From positions 1-27,874 of IMG/VR virus record IMGVR_UViG_3300036768_001880: a stretch of 27,874 bases of DNA. The stretch is one strand, 5' to 3'. Below, one piece after another: positions 1-8,102 of this stretch (its first letter is position 1; each line of letters starts with the position of its first letter). The notes beneath the pieces were generated by a model. The model did no database searches. It had not been told where the DNA came from and saw only the letters and a program-made list of their open reading frames with translations. The position numbers and the translations under genes are program-made. The stretch comes from a virus.

Positions 1-192
1 ATGGTCCCGTCCCTGGAATATCTCGCCCGTTCCGCCGTCATCGAAATTGCTATCCGTAAAAATAAATCTCGTTACAAACAATATATTCTGTTCGATGAGC
101 ACATTGATCAATATATTCACTTAATAAATAAAAAATTCCCTTTGATTAAAACTCATCAGCTCGGTATTAATACGCTTTTAATTTTTCAATAG
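1..192 (+). CDS. Unknown 63-aa ORF, possibly the 3' end of a longer gene
   Basis: I do not recognise this gene. It opens with ATG at the window edge, so it may be complete or may be the end of a longer gene upstream. Residues 3-9 (P-S-L-x-x-L-x-R) followed by hydrophobic positions and a final Y-I resemble a eukaryotic SOCS box, but the match is short and could be chance. The first 60 bases look more GC-rich than the rest. It ends 6 bases before the sulfotransferase start on the same strand, so the two may be co-transcribed. It converges on the phage spike gene, so it may belong to host flank or to a cargo segment. Confidence 0.4.
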   Translation: MVPSLEYLARSAVIEIAIRKNKSRYKQYILFDEHIDQYIHLINKKFPLIKTHQLGINTLLIFQ

Positions 193-198
193 GGTTTT

Positions 199-918
199 AT
201 GAGAAAGTTTCTTCTTTTTCTTTTTGTTCTATCTTCACTTTATTGCTACTCAGACGAATACAAAAGAGTTTACCTTGCCACTTTCCCGCGCTCAGGCAAT
301 CATTGGATGCGAAAACTGATCGAGGAGGCAACAGGTATTGCAACGTGTACTGTCTATCATGCTCGTGATTTTTATGTCTCTGGCCCATGTGGATATTTTC
401 TAGAAAACGGCATCGAGGGAAATAGACGTTATCCATCAAGAGATGAGATTGTTGTCATAAAAACTCATTATCCTGTTTTTAAAAAAAACAAATTTGATCT
501 ACAGCCGTACATAAAGGTTGTTCGCATCGTTAGAGATCCCGTTGATAGCCTTTACTCTCTATATCAAATGGGATTCATGGAAGAGCAACAAAGCGTAGAT
601 GATAAATTCCTAAGGGAATTTATTCAGCATTATAAACAACACATGGAATTTTGGGACAAACAAAAGAATGTGTATACAGTGAGATACGAGGATTTATTGG
701 ACGATCTCAAAGGAAATTTCACAAAAATCATGAGGGAAATTGGTTACAGAGTAACTCATGAGGATATCGAAAGAGCTGTCAAACGATATCCTGCGCAGGG
801 CAGCGAATTAAAACACATCCATCGGTTTACACTCAAACAACTAGAGATGATCCAGACGGAGCTCTCCGAAATCCTGCACAAATATGATTATGCAATTTTC
901 ATGAGCGAAATTAGATAA
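199..918 (+). CDS. Sulfotransferase domain protein with N-terminal signal peptide
   Basis: Predicted PAPS-dependent sulfotransferase (Sulfotransfer_1 type), which moves sulfate from PAPS to a hydroxyl or amine on an unknown acceptor. Residues 29-36 (FPRSGNHW) form the 5'-phosphosulfate-binding loop. The KTHYP motif at 88-92 supplies the usual lysine and catalytic histidine. The IVRDPVDSLYSLY stretch at 110-122 is the 3'-phosphate-binding motif with R112 and S120, and VRYEDLLDD at 161-169 is also typical. The key residues are therefore intact. Residues 1-18 are a short basic start plus hydrophobic stretch, which reads as a signal peptide and suggests export. At 239 aa it is a compact member. 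AGGG at 191-194 is a weak SD. It is on the opposite strand to the phage genes and overlaps the end of the spike gene by 8 bases. It may be phage cargo or flanking host DNA. Confidence 0.85.
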   Translation: MRKFLLFLFVLSSLYCYSDEYKRVYLATFPRSGNHWMRKLIEEATGIATCTVYHARDFYVSGPCGYFLENGIEGNRRYPSRDEIVVIKTHYPVFKKNKFDLQPYIKVVRIVRDPVDSLYSLYQMGFMEEQQSVDDKFLREFIQHYKQHMEFWDKQKNVYTVRYEDLLDDLKGNFTKIMREIGYRVTHEDIERAVKRYPAQGSELKHIHRFTLKQLEMIQTELSEILHKYDYAIFMSEIR

Positions 919-2272
919 TCTTAACTCCTCCAAACGAACAAACTCCTGAGGCTGCTGCTGTAACGCTAATCACTTTTGTGCCTCCAGATACTTGTAAGAG
1001 CACGGTAGCTGTATCACCTGCTGCCATAGTGCAAAAAACAGACCCACTGATTCTAAATGCGTTTCCGCCAGTTTGCACTGATGCCAAAGAACCCGAAAAT
1101 ATAGAGTAACTGCGAGCTGTAGTGACTAAGTTACAAACTCCAGTCGTGTGAGAACCTGTTATCCCGTTAATTGATAATGTCACGGTAAATATGTACCCCC
1201 CAGCCACATTAGCTGTAAACGTGCTCGTCCCGTCAAAATCTCCATTTTGGTCAAGAACTTCGGTGGCTGTAAATGTGACAGTGTAGGCAGTTCCATCCCC
1301 TGTGACGTTTGATTGTGCAGCAGCAATCGCTTGGAATGCGGGCTGTTTAGAGCTCGATTGAATGCCGTATCGTGAGGGAAACGCTGTCTGAGTAGTTGTG
1401 TTAATCGTACCTGTCGAGGTGGAGGGGAAAAATCCTAGATTTGAGTAGACAACCGTTCCCGCTCCAGTGATTGTGTTAGTATTGCTAGAGCCAATATAAC
1501 AATTTCTGGCATTGACTGTTGTTCCAGCGCCTACTGATATTGCAGAGGCTGATCCTGCAAAAATTCGACAATACGTTAAATTTGATGTGCCTGTGCCTGC
1601 TGTTGTGATTGCTGTAGCATTTAAATTCTGCGTGAAAAAACTTGAAAAAACAAATGACAAAGCTCCTGTGCTAGATGTATTAACTGGATTTGTAAATTGG
1701 GTTGCATCACCCTGCACGAGGGTTGCTGAGGTTGTACTAGCTGTTGTAGATCCACCACTATTTTCAAATTTACAGTAAAAAAAGTTTAGGGTCCCTGCAC
1801 TGCTCGCGCTGAAAAGTGCAATTCCTATCGTTGTGATATCTCCATCACATCGTCTACAGTTAATCACAGCACTAGAGCTAGACGATGTAAAACTAATTCC
1901 AGTCGCATCTGTACAATTGAGGTAACAATTAACTAAATTGACAATAGTCGCATTGATGCCACTCACTGTGAGGAAAGCCGCACCATTAGTTTGCAATCTC
2001 ACTCCTGAAATTGTACAAGTCCCTGCAAAAGTAGCTGTGCAATTACCGACAATCGTCACATTTGGGGTATATCCATCGGAAAAAGCTGTGATATTTACGC
2101 CTGATTTTAGAGTAAGATTTTCAGTATAGGTTCCAGGGCGAATGAAAATCGTGTCTCCTGAGGACGCTGAATTTAAGGCGGATGCTATTGTTGTGTGAGT
2201 GCCTTGTGTTGCATCACTAGAAACTATCCATTTCGCGCATCCAAAAGTATTGGTGCTTATTTGTTGAACCAT
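911..2272 (-). CDS. Tail spike-like protein: right-handed beta-helix with C-terminal C1q-like domain
   Basis: Likely receptor-binding spike or fibre tip. Residues about 14-70 have the hallmark opening of pectate-lyase-fold repeats (ALNSASSGDTIFIRPGTYTE, then LKSGVNI). They are followed by short N/T/S-rich strands to about residue 300, typical of a right-handed beta-helix. From about residue 310 the pattern changes to a C1q/TNF-like jelly roll: TGDGTAYTVTF, GDFDGTSTFTANVAGGYIF, and a final AGDT-LLQVSGG-FGGV. Such C-terminal domains often trimerise phage fibres. No catalytic site for glycan cleavage can be assigned by eye. AAGGT lies just upstream of the ATG. It is the last minus-strand gene of the fibre block and meets the sulfotransferase gene tail to tail. 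Confidence 0.75.
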   Translation of the reverse strand: MVQQISTNTFGCAKWIVSSDATQGTHTTIASALNSASSGDTIFIRPGTYTENLTLKSGVNITAFSDGYTPNVTIVGNCTATFAGTCTISGVRLQTNGAAFLTVSGINATIVNLVNCYLNCTDATGISFTSSSSSAVINCRRCDGDITTIGIALFSASSAGTLNFFYCKFENSGGSTTASTTSATLVQGDATQFTNPVNTSSTGALSFVFSSFFTQNLNATAITTAGTGTSNLTYCRIFAGSASAISVGAGTTVNARNCYIGSSNTNTITGAGTVVYSNLGFFPSTSTGTINTTTQTAFPSRYGIQSSSKQPAFQAIAAAQSNVTGDGTAYTVTFTATEVLDQNGDFDGTSTFTANVAGGYIFTVTLSINGITGSHTTGVCNLVTTARSYSIFSGSLASVQTGGNAFRISGSVFCTMAAGDTATVLLQVSGGTKVISVTAAASGVCSFGGVKII

Positions 2273-2300
2273 ATTACCTTAATTTTTATGTTAATCCGTT

Positions 2301-3158
2301 CTATGCAACTGTTAAATTTCCGACGCTTGATAAAACAAGCCAATCACTATTGGCAGTAATTCCGACTACCTCGACTGTATCATATCGATTCGTTGCCGTT
2401 AGCGATCCTCCTACTGAAGTATCCTGAGCCCCAAAATGAATGGTATCTCCCGTATTAGCAGCCAAGGCCCATAAGCCTGCACCTTTACCTCCTATTCGCA
2501 CAACATCTCCCACGGCAAACGTAGAGGGCAACGTGATAGTAACCAGTCCAGCATTATTTGCAATATATCCATTGTTAACCGCAGCCGATTGAGAAACTCC
2601 TGTAACCTCTGTCCATGTCATCCCTCCACCGCTTGCTGCAATAGTGATACTACCAGCGCCATTTGTAATTGACACACCTGTACCTGCCGTTAAGGTCGCG
2701 AGAACTGGATCAGCTCCTGTTGATCCGATTGGAATTTGTCCGTTTGTTGCAGCCCCTAGGGTAGTAGCTGCTGTTAAAGCACCTCGACCAACAAATAGAG
2801 CGTGGTTTGTTCCCTGAATATTCAATTTAAGAGTGTTTGCAGTCGATCCATCACTAAAAAGAGTGCTAGAACCAATAACTGCCACATTACCATTGCTATC
2901 TGGTGCGACTGGACCACTCAAATCTGTTGATAGACTATCAATAGCCTGTCCACCCCCAGATAATCCAATTGTAATAGAGCCAGCACCATTTGTGATGCTT
3001 ACACCAGGACCAGCGGTTAGAGTTCCAACTCGAATCTTAGGAGAATTTGTTGAGCCAATGAGTAATTGTCCGTCCGTTGTAACTTTTCCCGCTACAGGTG
3101 AACCGCCTGAAAAGTCAACGTTATCTGCAAACACGACATTGTTATCAAAACCAGGCAT
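2301..3158 (-). CDS. Phage tail fibre-like structural protein
   Basis: A 285-aa low-complexity G/S/T-rich protein of the phage fibre kind. The phrase TLTAG(P/T)GVSITNGAGSITI occurs twice (about residues 46-68 and 156-178), each after a G-Q-(L/I)-(L/P)-I-G-S-T segment, so the protein contains an internal duplication. The C-terminal part (about 200-285) has the VTITLPSTFAVGDVVRI and WLVLSSVGN patterns common at the ends of virion decoration or fibre proteins in environmental phages. AGGAGA precedes the ATG. It sits between the spike gene and another small structural gene, and I infer a role in host attachment. No enzymatic motif is visible. Confidence 0.65.
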   Translation of the reverse strand: MPGFDNNVVFADNVDFSGGSPVAGKVTTDGQLLIGSTNSPKIRVGTLTAGPGVSITNGAGSITIGLSGGGQAIDSLSTDLSGPVAPDSNGNVAVIGSSTLFSDGSTANTLKLNIQGTNHALFVGRGALTAATTLGAATNGQIPIGSTGADPVLATLTAGTGVSITNGAGSITIAASGGGMTWTEVTGVSQSAAVNNGYIANNAGLVTITLPSTFAVGDVVRIGGKGAGLWALAANTGDTIHFGAQDTSVGGSLTATNRYDTVEVVGITANSDWLVLSSVGNLTVA

Positions 3159-3165
3159 ATCTCTC

Positions 3166-3711
3166 CTAACTGATAAATAAATATTCTGTTAATGCTATCC
3201 AATGTATGGTTGCTCCATCTATCCCAGTAGCTGTTAATGTGGCATTATTCCCAGAGACGTCATTAACAACATTTGCCCCTGATAATGCACCCTCTTCCGT
3301 CGTAAATGCTGTGGTAGTTCCAACCGCTGTAGCAGCTGCTCCAGTTGTTCTAACTACACGGTAAGAAGCATAGCCAGCGCTTAGATTATTGGTTGTATCG
3401 AAAGCAGAAACATATGTTCTAAATAGATACGTACCTGGAGTTGCTCCTAATGCAAAGCTATAAATAGTTTGAGGAGTAGTACCATCAGTTGTGGTGGCTG
3501 TTCCAGTGACTCGATTAGTTAACTGATAAGTTAAAGTACTTCCTGATGCTGTAGATCTAATCCCATTGACATTATTAGCAGTAGTATCATCTGAGAAAAG
3601 ATTAATATTATTAGCTGCTGGTACTGCAACTGTTGCATCATCGGCAGTAAATTGAGTGGGAACATTAGGAGGTAAATTTCCTGATGTCGTCGCAATAAAA
3701 AACTGAGACAT
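3166..3711 (-). CDS. Putative virion structural protein (fibre cluster)
   Basis: 181 aa, T/A/N-rich, with alternating hydrophobic residues that predict a beta-rich fold and no membrane segment or enzyme motif. The start (MSQFFIATTSGNLPPNVPT) and the overall style match small conserved structural proteins seen beside fibre genes in environmental podoviruses; this is from memory and the exact role is unknown. A strong GGGGGAG SD precedes the ATG. It lies between two other fibre-type genes in the same orientation, so it is probably co-expressed late. It may be a fibre, a fibre-tip adaptor or a minor tail protein. Confidence 0.6.
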   Translation of the reverse strand: MSQFFIATTSGNLPPNVPTQFTADDATVAVPAANNINLFSDDTTANNVNGIRSTASGSTLTYQLTNRVTGTATTTDGTTPQTIYSFALGATPGTYLFRTYVSAFDTTNNLSAGYASYRVVRTTGAAATAVGTTTAFTTEEGALSGANVVNDVSGNNATLTATGIDGATIHWIALTEYLFIS

Positions 3712-3721
3712 TAACTCCCCC

Positions 3722-4063
3722 TTATCTTATACCAATGATATATAGATTACCTGTTCCCGCTGTTCCCTTTCCAAATATAACTTGTCCTTTTCGTCCATAT
3801 AACGTGCCAGCACCATAAGCAGAATTATCGGCATGATTAGTTTGTAAATCTATGATAATTGTTGCTCCCGAAGGATAGAAATCATGATCTGTTACACCAT
3901 CATAACTAATGTCAATTCCTTGTGTACCAGCGTTATAAATTTTAAGAATCTTAATATCATCTCCAAATCCAGTTCCATTTAAAGCTTGATATGTCCCTGT
4001 AATAGTAGCAGTATTAAATACAGCTCTAGGGATAAATTGAAAAGAACTCAAATCAGCGGCCAT
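3722..4063 (-). CDS. Putative virion structural protein, 113 aa
   Basis: A small beta-rich protein with G/T/N-rich loops (ALNGTGFGDDIKILKIYN, FYPSGATIIID, KGTAGTGNLYIIGIR). The pattern resembles small phage decoration or fibre-associated proteins that carry a jelly-roll-like domain, but I cannot name the family. AAGGAG gives a strong SD. It is flanked by fibre-type genes with short gaps of 3 and 10 bases, consistent with one late transcript. No signal peptide or catalytic motif is seen. Confidence 0.6.
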   Translation of the reverse strand: MAADLSSFQFIPRAVFNTATITGTYQALNGTGFGDDIKILKIYNAGTQGIDISYDGVTDHDFYPSGATIIIDLQTNHADNSAYGAGTLYGRKGQVIFGKGTAGTGNLYIIGIR

Positions 4064-4066
4064 TAT

Positions 4067-4255
4067 TTACTCCTTTGGAGCTTCATCCATTTTAACAGTC
4101 TCTGTTTTGGATGCTTCCTGTATCCTTTCTAAAACAAAATTTCGCATTTCCGTTAATACATCAAAAATCTCCCCAAGCGGACTTTCTGGAGATAAAAGTA
4201 ATTGATAAACTCTCTCAAGTTTTTTGATTTCGAATGCTATGTGATTTTTGATCAT
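4067..4255 (-). CDS. Small helical protein of unknown function
   Basis: 62 aa, predicted almost wholly helical (E/K/L-rich, coiled-coil-like), with an acidic-basic tail. It stands out from the beta-rich fibre proteins around it. AGGAAGA precedes the ATG. It follows the large repeat fibre gene and a hairpin, and its stop is 3 bases before the next gene. A fibre chaperone or assembly factor is possible from position only. I do not recognise a family. Confidence 0.5.
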   Translation of the reverse strand: MIKNHIAFEIKKLERVYQLLLSPESPLGEIFDVLTEMRNFVLERIQEASKTETVKMDEAPKE

Positions 4256-4279
4256 ATTCTTCCTATTTAGTGATTTAGA

Positions 4280-4303
4280 CTTGCTAGTTTTGATTCTAGC
4301 AAG
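4280..4303. other. Perfect 8-bp inverted repeat between fibre genes
   Basis: CTTGCTAG and CTAGCAAG flank an 8-base loop in the 73-base gap after the large repeat fibre gene. On the minus strand, where the genes lie, the hairpin is not followed by a T run. It is therefore not a classical terminator and may be an RNA-processing or stability element. On the plus strand it is followed by an AT-rich stretch with TTTT. Confidence 0.4.
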
Positions 4304-4328
4304 CCTAATTATATTTTCCTACATTAGA

Positions 4329-6791
4329 TTAGGTCGATTTTCTACCGCACCAAATTGATCCGTTATAGACCATATCGATGGAAGAAAATGCGGTTGACAA
4401 TGTCGCTGTAGCAGCAGAAGCTCCTGCCGATGCAATATTATGTCCGTTACCGCTGATAGTCACATTATTAATTGCGGCCTGACCAGCACCATCATAAACA
4501 ACAATTCTTCGTCCTGTAGCAGGTGCACCTGGTAATGTAATGGTCATTATCCCAGCAGTTGAATCTGTTGTAATAAAATAATCAGATCCTAAAACGCTGT
4601 AGGGTGAAGCTGCAGTGGCAACAGAGGTTACCTTTACTGTTTGACCAGATTGCAGGCTGATTCCGCCTGTTCCAGCTTGAATGGTTGTCGTAGAGGTTGT
4701 ATTGGTAGAACCTAGAGTTACAGTTTTGGCGGCAGCTCCAGCTCCAATACTTAAAGTAGTGGCGGCTGCATCGTTACTGATTGTAATTGCGCCTGTTCCT
4801 GTGGCTAAAGTAAATATACCATTAGTTGTAGTATAAGTTGTTCCACCTGTTCCCGTATTAACGTTAACAGCAGTTGCACCAGTGACGTTACCAACAGTAA
4901 TCGTTTTAGCTGCGGCATCTGTTCCAACGTTAATCGCGCCTGTTCCTGTCGCTAATGACCAAGAACCATTAGTTGTGGTCCAGGTGTTGGCCCCAGTTCC
5001 TGAATTGTGGTTAATTGCCGTAGCGCCTGTCACGTTACCAATTGTAATCGTTTTCGCAGCCGCATCTGTACCAATATTAATTGCGCCAGTACCAGAAACT
5101 AATGCAAGAGTGGAGTTTGTAGTCGTATAAGTAGAACCACCTGTACCAGCTGTGATATTGACAGCAGTAGCACCAGTAGCATTACCAATGGTGATTGTCT
5201 TAGCAATGGCTGTACCAATATTGATCGCGCCTGAGCCAGAATCAATAGTGACAGCGGTAGCACCTGTTTGGTTACCTATCACGATTGATTTAGCAGCGGC
5301 ATCCTGGCCGATGTTAATCGTTCCTGTACCAGTGACCAATGAAAAATTCCCGTTAGTTGTCGTCCAGGAAGAAGCTCCTGATCCTGAATTAACGACAACA
5401 GCAGTCGCTCCTGTGATATTACCAATGGTAATAGTTTTAGCGGCTGCGTCAGTACCAACGTTAATTGCTCCCGTGCCAGTAGCAAGAGACCAAGCAGCGT
5501 TAGTTGTAGTCCAAGTATTCGCACCTGTACCAGAGTTGTGATTGATAGCGGTTGCACCAGTAGTATTCCCTATCGTAATTGTTTTGGCTGCAGCATCTGT
5601 TCCAATGCCAATAGAGCCTGTACCTGTAACCAAAGAGAAGTTACCATTAGTTGTTGTATAGGTAGAACCACCTGTTCCTGTGTTAATATTAACAGCAGTT
5701 GCGCCTGTTACGTTACCAATCGTAATCGTTTTAGCCACAGCTGTACCAACGTTAATAGCTCCTGTGCCTGAATCAATCGTAACTGATGTGCCACCTGTTT
5801 GGTTACCAATTACAATTGCCTTAGCAGCTGCATCTTGACCAATATTAATAGTACCTGTACCAGTGACCAATGAAAAGTTTCCGTTAGTTGTTGTCCAAGC
5901 GCATGCTCCTGTACCACTGTTTACGTTAACTGCAGTCGCTCCTGTAACGTTACCTATGGTCACAGTATGAGCAATGGCATTTGTACCAATATTGAGGGCA
6001 CCTGTACCACAGTTAAGGACTAAGCTAGTGGCACCTGTTGAGTTACCCATTGTAATTGTTTGAGCAACTGCATCTGTACCAATATTGATACCAGCTGTAC
6101 CAGAATTCAATACAAGCTGAGTTGCACCAGTAGCATTACCAATGGTAATAACTCTAGCAGCTGCTCCTGTTCCTATATTAATTGCATCTGCTGAAGCGTC
6201 ATTTCCTAAATTTAATGCTGTTCCAGCTGTATTAATAGTTGCACTTGCAGAACCTGTAATTAAACCAGAGGCATTAACAGTCGTGAACGTACCAGCAGCA
6301 GCGCTTGTACCACCTATCGCAGGAGGAGAAGCAAAAACAGAGGCCAAGTTGCTTGGCTGGACGCATAAAGCAAGAGCGCCAGTTGAAGCTGTTCCCGCTA
6401 CCGCCTGAGCATTGGTTGCAAGTTCAACAATACCCATATTAGTCGTTGTTGCAACAGGAGCTCCAGCAATAGCTATTCCATCGACATAGTCCTTAATCTC
6501 TTTTACAGTAGGAACTAATGTTGTAGAAGAAGCATCTCCTGCAATAGAGCTAGATAATTGAACGATACCAGGGCTTGAAGTTGTAGCGTAGGCATTGCTA
6601 CCTTGTTGCCACACTCCTCCTCCAACTGTTTCATAAATCACGTTTGGACTCACACTTTCATCAACCCATTGTGTTCCATCCGTATAAACATCGTTGCTAG
6701 TTGGTGCCCTTTGAGCCTGAATGACAGGGGGATTAGCAACTGGATCTATACCCAAGTAGCCCAGAGGGTTTGAGCTATTAAAATTGGTCAT
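4329..6791 (-). CDS. Large repetitive tail fibre protein
   Basis: 820 aa. The N-terminal 60 residues (VYTDGTQWVDESVSPNVIYE) and the segment ATTSSPGIVQLSSSIAGDAS near 69-88 are typical of phage fibre and collar proteins. From about residue 185 to 690 the protein is built from near-identical units of the form (I/V)-G-x-D-A-A-A-K-x-(I/V)-x-(I/V)-G-N-x-T-G-A-T-x-(I/V), alternating with (W/Y)TTTN-x4-L-x-TGTG. This predicts a long repetitive beta shaft. Residues about 299-475 and 476-652 are two copies of one 177-residue super-repeat. The C-terminus (YFITTDSTAGIMTITLPGAP to the end) is a non-repeated cap found on many environmental phage fibres. GGGAGA precedes the ATG. Long opposite-strand ORFs here are artefacts of the repeats. 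Confidence 0.75.
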   Translation of the reverse strand: MTNFNSSNPLGYLGIDPVANPPVIQAQRAPTSNDVYTDGTQWVDESVSPNVIYETVGGGVWQQGSNAYATTSSPGIVQLSSSIAGDASSTTLVPTVKEIKDYVDGIAIAGAPVATTTNMGIVELATNAQAVAGTASTGALALCVQPSNLASVFASPPAIGGTSAAAGTFTTVNASGLITGSASATINTAGTALNLGNDASADAINIGTGAAARVITIGNATGATQLVLNSGTAGINIGTDAVAQTITMGNSTGATSLVLNCGTGALNIGTNAIAHTVTIGNVTGATAVNVNSGTGACAWTTTNGNFSLVTGTGTINIGQDAAAKAIVIGNQTGGTSVTIDSGTGAINVGTAVAKTITIGNVTGATAVNINTGTGGSTYTTTNGNFSLVTGTGSIGIGTDAAAKTITIGNTTGATAINHNSGTGANTWTTTNAAWSLATGTGAINVGTDAAAKTITIGNITGATAVVVNSGSGASSWTTTNGNFSLVTGTGTINIGQDAAAKSIVIGNQTGATAVTIDSGSGAINIGTAIAKTITIGNATGATAVNITAGTGGSTYTTTNSTLALVSGTGAINIGTDAAAKTITIGNVTGATAINHNSGTGANTWTTTNGSWSLATGTGAINVGTDAAAKTITVGNVTGATAVNVNTGTGGTTYTTTNGIFTLATGTGAITISNDAAATTLSIGAGAAAKTVTLGSTNTTSTTTIQAGTGGISLQSGQTVKVTSVATAASPYSVLGSDYFITTDSTAGIMTITLPGAPATGRRIVVYDGAGQAAINNVTISGNGHNIASAGASAATATLSTAFSSIDMVYNGSIWCGRKST
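4836..5897 (-). repeat. Two direct copies of a 531-bp repeat coding the fibre shaft
   Basis: Copy one runs from about 5897 to 5367 and copy two from 5366 to 4836. Each codes 177 residues that begin with WTTTNGNFSLVTGTGTINIG. Within each copy there are three units of about 49 residues with the AAAKTITIGN core, plus one shorter unit. A third, diverged copy begins at about 4835 with YTTTNG. The copies differ mainly by scattered substitutions, which points to past unequal recombination. I counted the period by eye from the translation. Confidence 0.75.
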
Positions 6792-6807
6792 AAAATTCTC
6801 CCTTGTT

Positions 6808-7431
6808 TTATTTCAATCTTTGGTATGGGTATCCCCCATTCCTAATTAACTCGTAAAACGCAGCTCCCAGACTCGGAATTTTTCCTTGCCACCATTCTCC
6901 AAATTGATTTTTCCCATCGGTTTTTGCAGGAACTGCTCCTTTTTGGAATATATTAAATACTCCTGGTGGTACCCCTTCATAAGCGTACACTCCACCGTTA
7001 TTGAACCTTACTAACAGCTCTCCTCTTTGCGAATCATATTGAAATCCATAGATATTGGAGCTCATTAGAGGTGCATGCGGTATACCATCTGCTTCCAGAT
7101 TGATTCCTTCTGGGAACCTTTGTGTTAATTCGGCTATTACTTGCTGTAGCTGCGATGGGTTCGCAAGCAATTGCTGAAAGTTGGTATCTGGAAAGGTCCT
7201 TAAATATTCAACAAAGGCGTCTGGTTTACCTCCTGCTAATATCCATAATAGGTCTGTTCCTTGAGGCGCGGGAGCTTGCACTTGGGATTTTTGCTGATTG
7301 TATTCATTAATAAACCCCATGACCTCTTGGAGAAAAACAGCCAATTCCTGCTGAGTAGTAGCATTGAGACTACTTCCATTCCTTTCGATATAGTCAATAA
7401 GCTGTGAAACATATCCCAGCAATTCATCCAT
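6808..7431 (-). CDS. Virion-region protein with KTSC-like domain
   Basis: 207 aa when started at the ATG at 7431, which overlaps the stop of the upstream gene as TGATG and has AGAGGG upstream. The N-terminal half is helical and Q-rich. Residues about 125-165 (IYGFQYDSQRGELLVRF, GGVYAYEGVPPGVFNIF) match the KTSC domain, a small fold often found alone or fused in phage and bacterial proteins and linked to nucleic-acid proteins. The final 35 residues (FGEWWQGKIPSLGAAFYELI) are not part of the usual domain. Its place among presumed internal virion genes suggests it may be packaged or injected, but its role is unknown. Confidence 0.6.
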   Translation of the reverse strand: MDELLGYVSQLIDYIERNGSSLNATTQQELAVFLQEVMGFINEYNQQKSQVQAPAPQGTDLLWILAGGKPDAFVEYLRTFPDTNFQQLLANPSQLQQVIAELTQRFPEGINLEADGIPHAPLMSSNIYGFQYDSQRGELLVRFNNGGVYAYEGVPPGVFNIFQKGAVPAKTDGKNQFGEWWQGKIPSLGAAFYELIRNGGYPYQRLK

Positions 7432-8102
7432 CAACGCCCTCTAAGATTTTGAATACTGGAACGAATACCTTGCATTAATTGCAACAATTGTGGATCTAAT
7501 CCTTGTCCTTGCTGTGGTTGTTGGGGATTTGCGTTTGTTTGCTGTGGCTGTTGTGGCTGTTTTTCGGTTTGTGGGTTTTCTTGCCCAAATATAGACTGCA
7601 AAATAGAAGAGAAATTTGTTTTATGATCTTGTTCTATTTTTTTTATGACGTTCTTAAATTTAGGATCTAATTGCGCTAAAGCCCCTGCCTCTAATGGAGT
7701 TCTTCCTTTATTAATGTAGTCCTGCAGAAAGTTATTAAGTTCATCAGAATATTGAGCAATAATGTTTTTTTGCTCAGTTGAGGCTTGAGATTTTAATTTA
7801 TTATTTAAAAAATCTAATCCCGATTTTAAATCTAGCCCCATTGATTGTCCTGTTTTGAGAAATTTTCCAAGTTCAGGACTAATTTTACTGATACCCTTTA
7901 GAGCTAATTCGGCTGGGATAAATTCATTTAAAAATGGTAATACTTTAGAAAGTCCTTTTGCTCCAGCAACAGCAGTACCAACCCCAAGAGCTGCTGTTCC
8001 AACATTTGCAGCAAATTTTAAACCTTTCTTAATATCCTGATTTTTACTTTTTGCCATTTCTATCTCAGAAATCGCGGCTAATTCGTCGGGTCTTAAAACC
8101 AT
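7431..8102 (-). CDS. Putative internal virion or ejection protein, Q-rich tail
   Basis: 223 aa. Residues about 26-60 form a small-residue stretch (GLKFAANVGTAALGVGTAVA) that could be membrane-active, as in podovirus ejection proteins. The middle is helical and charged, and the end (about 175-210) is rich in Q, P and N. AGGAGA precedes the ATG, which overlaps the preceding stop as TAATG. Its position after the connector genes and next to two similar helical proteins fits the P22-type ejection cluster (gp7, gp20, gp16 in P22). That comparison rests on position and composition only; no homology is visible. Confidence 0.5.
   Translation of the reverse strand: MVLRPDELAAISEIEMAKSKNQDIKKGLKFAANVGTAALGVGTAVAGAKGLSKVLPFLNEFIPAELALKGISKISPELGKFLKTGQSMGLDLKSGLDFLNNKLKSQASTEQKNIIAQYSDELNNFLQDYINKGRTPLEAGALAQLDPKFKNVIKKIEQDHKTNFSSILQSIFGQENPQTEKQPQQPQQTNANPQQPQQGQGLDPQLLQLMQGIRSSIQNLRGR

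Noticed and set aside
4882-5541. Plus-strand ORFs opposite the fibre gene
   Set aside because: They are mirror readings of the repetitive A/T/V-rich fibre repeats and have no SD or recognisable domain.
4836-5897. CRISPR array
   Set aside because: The repeats are long, contiguous and coding, without unique spacers of constant length.
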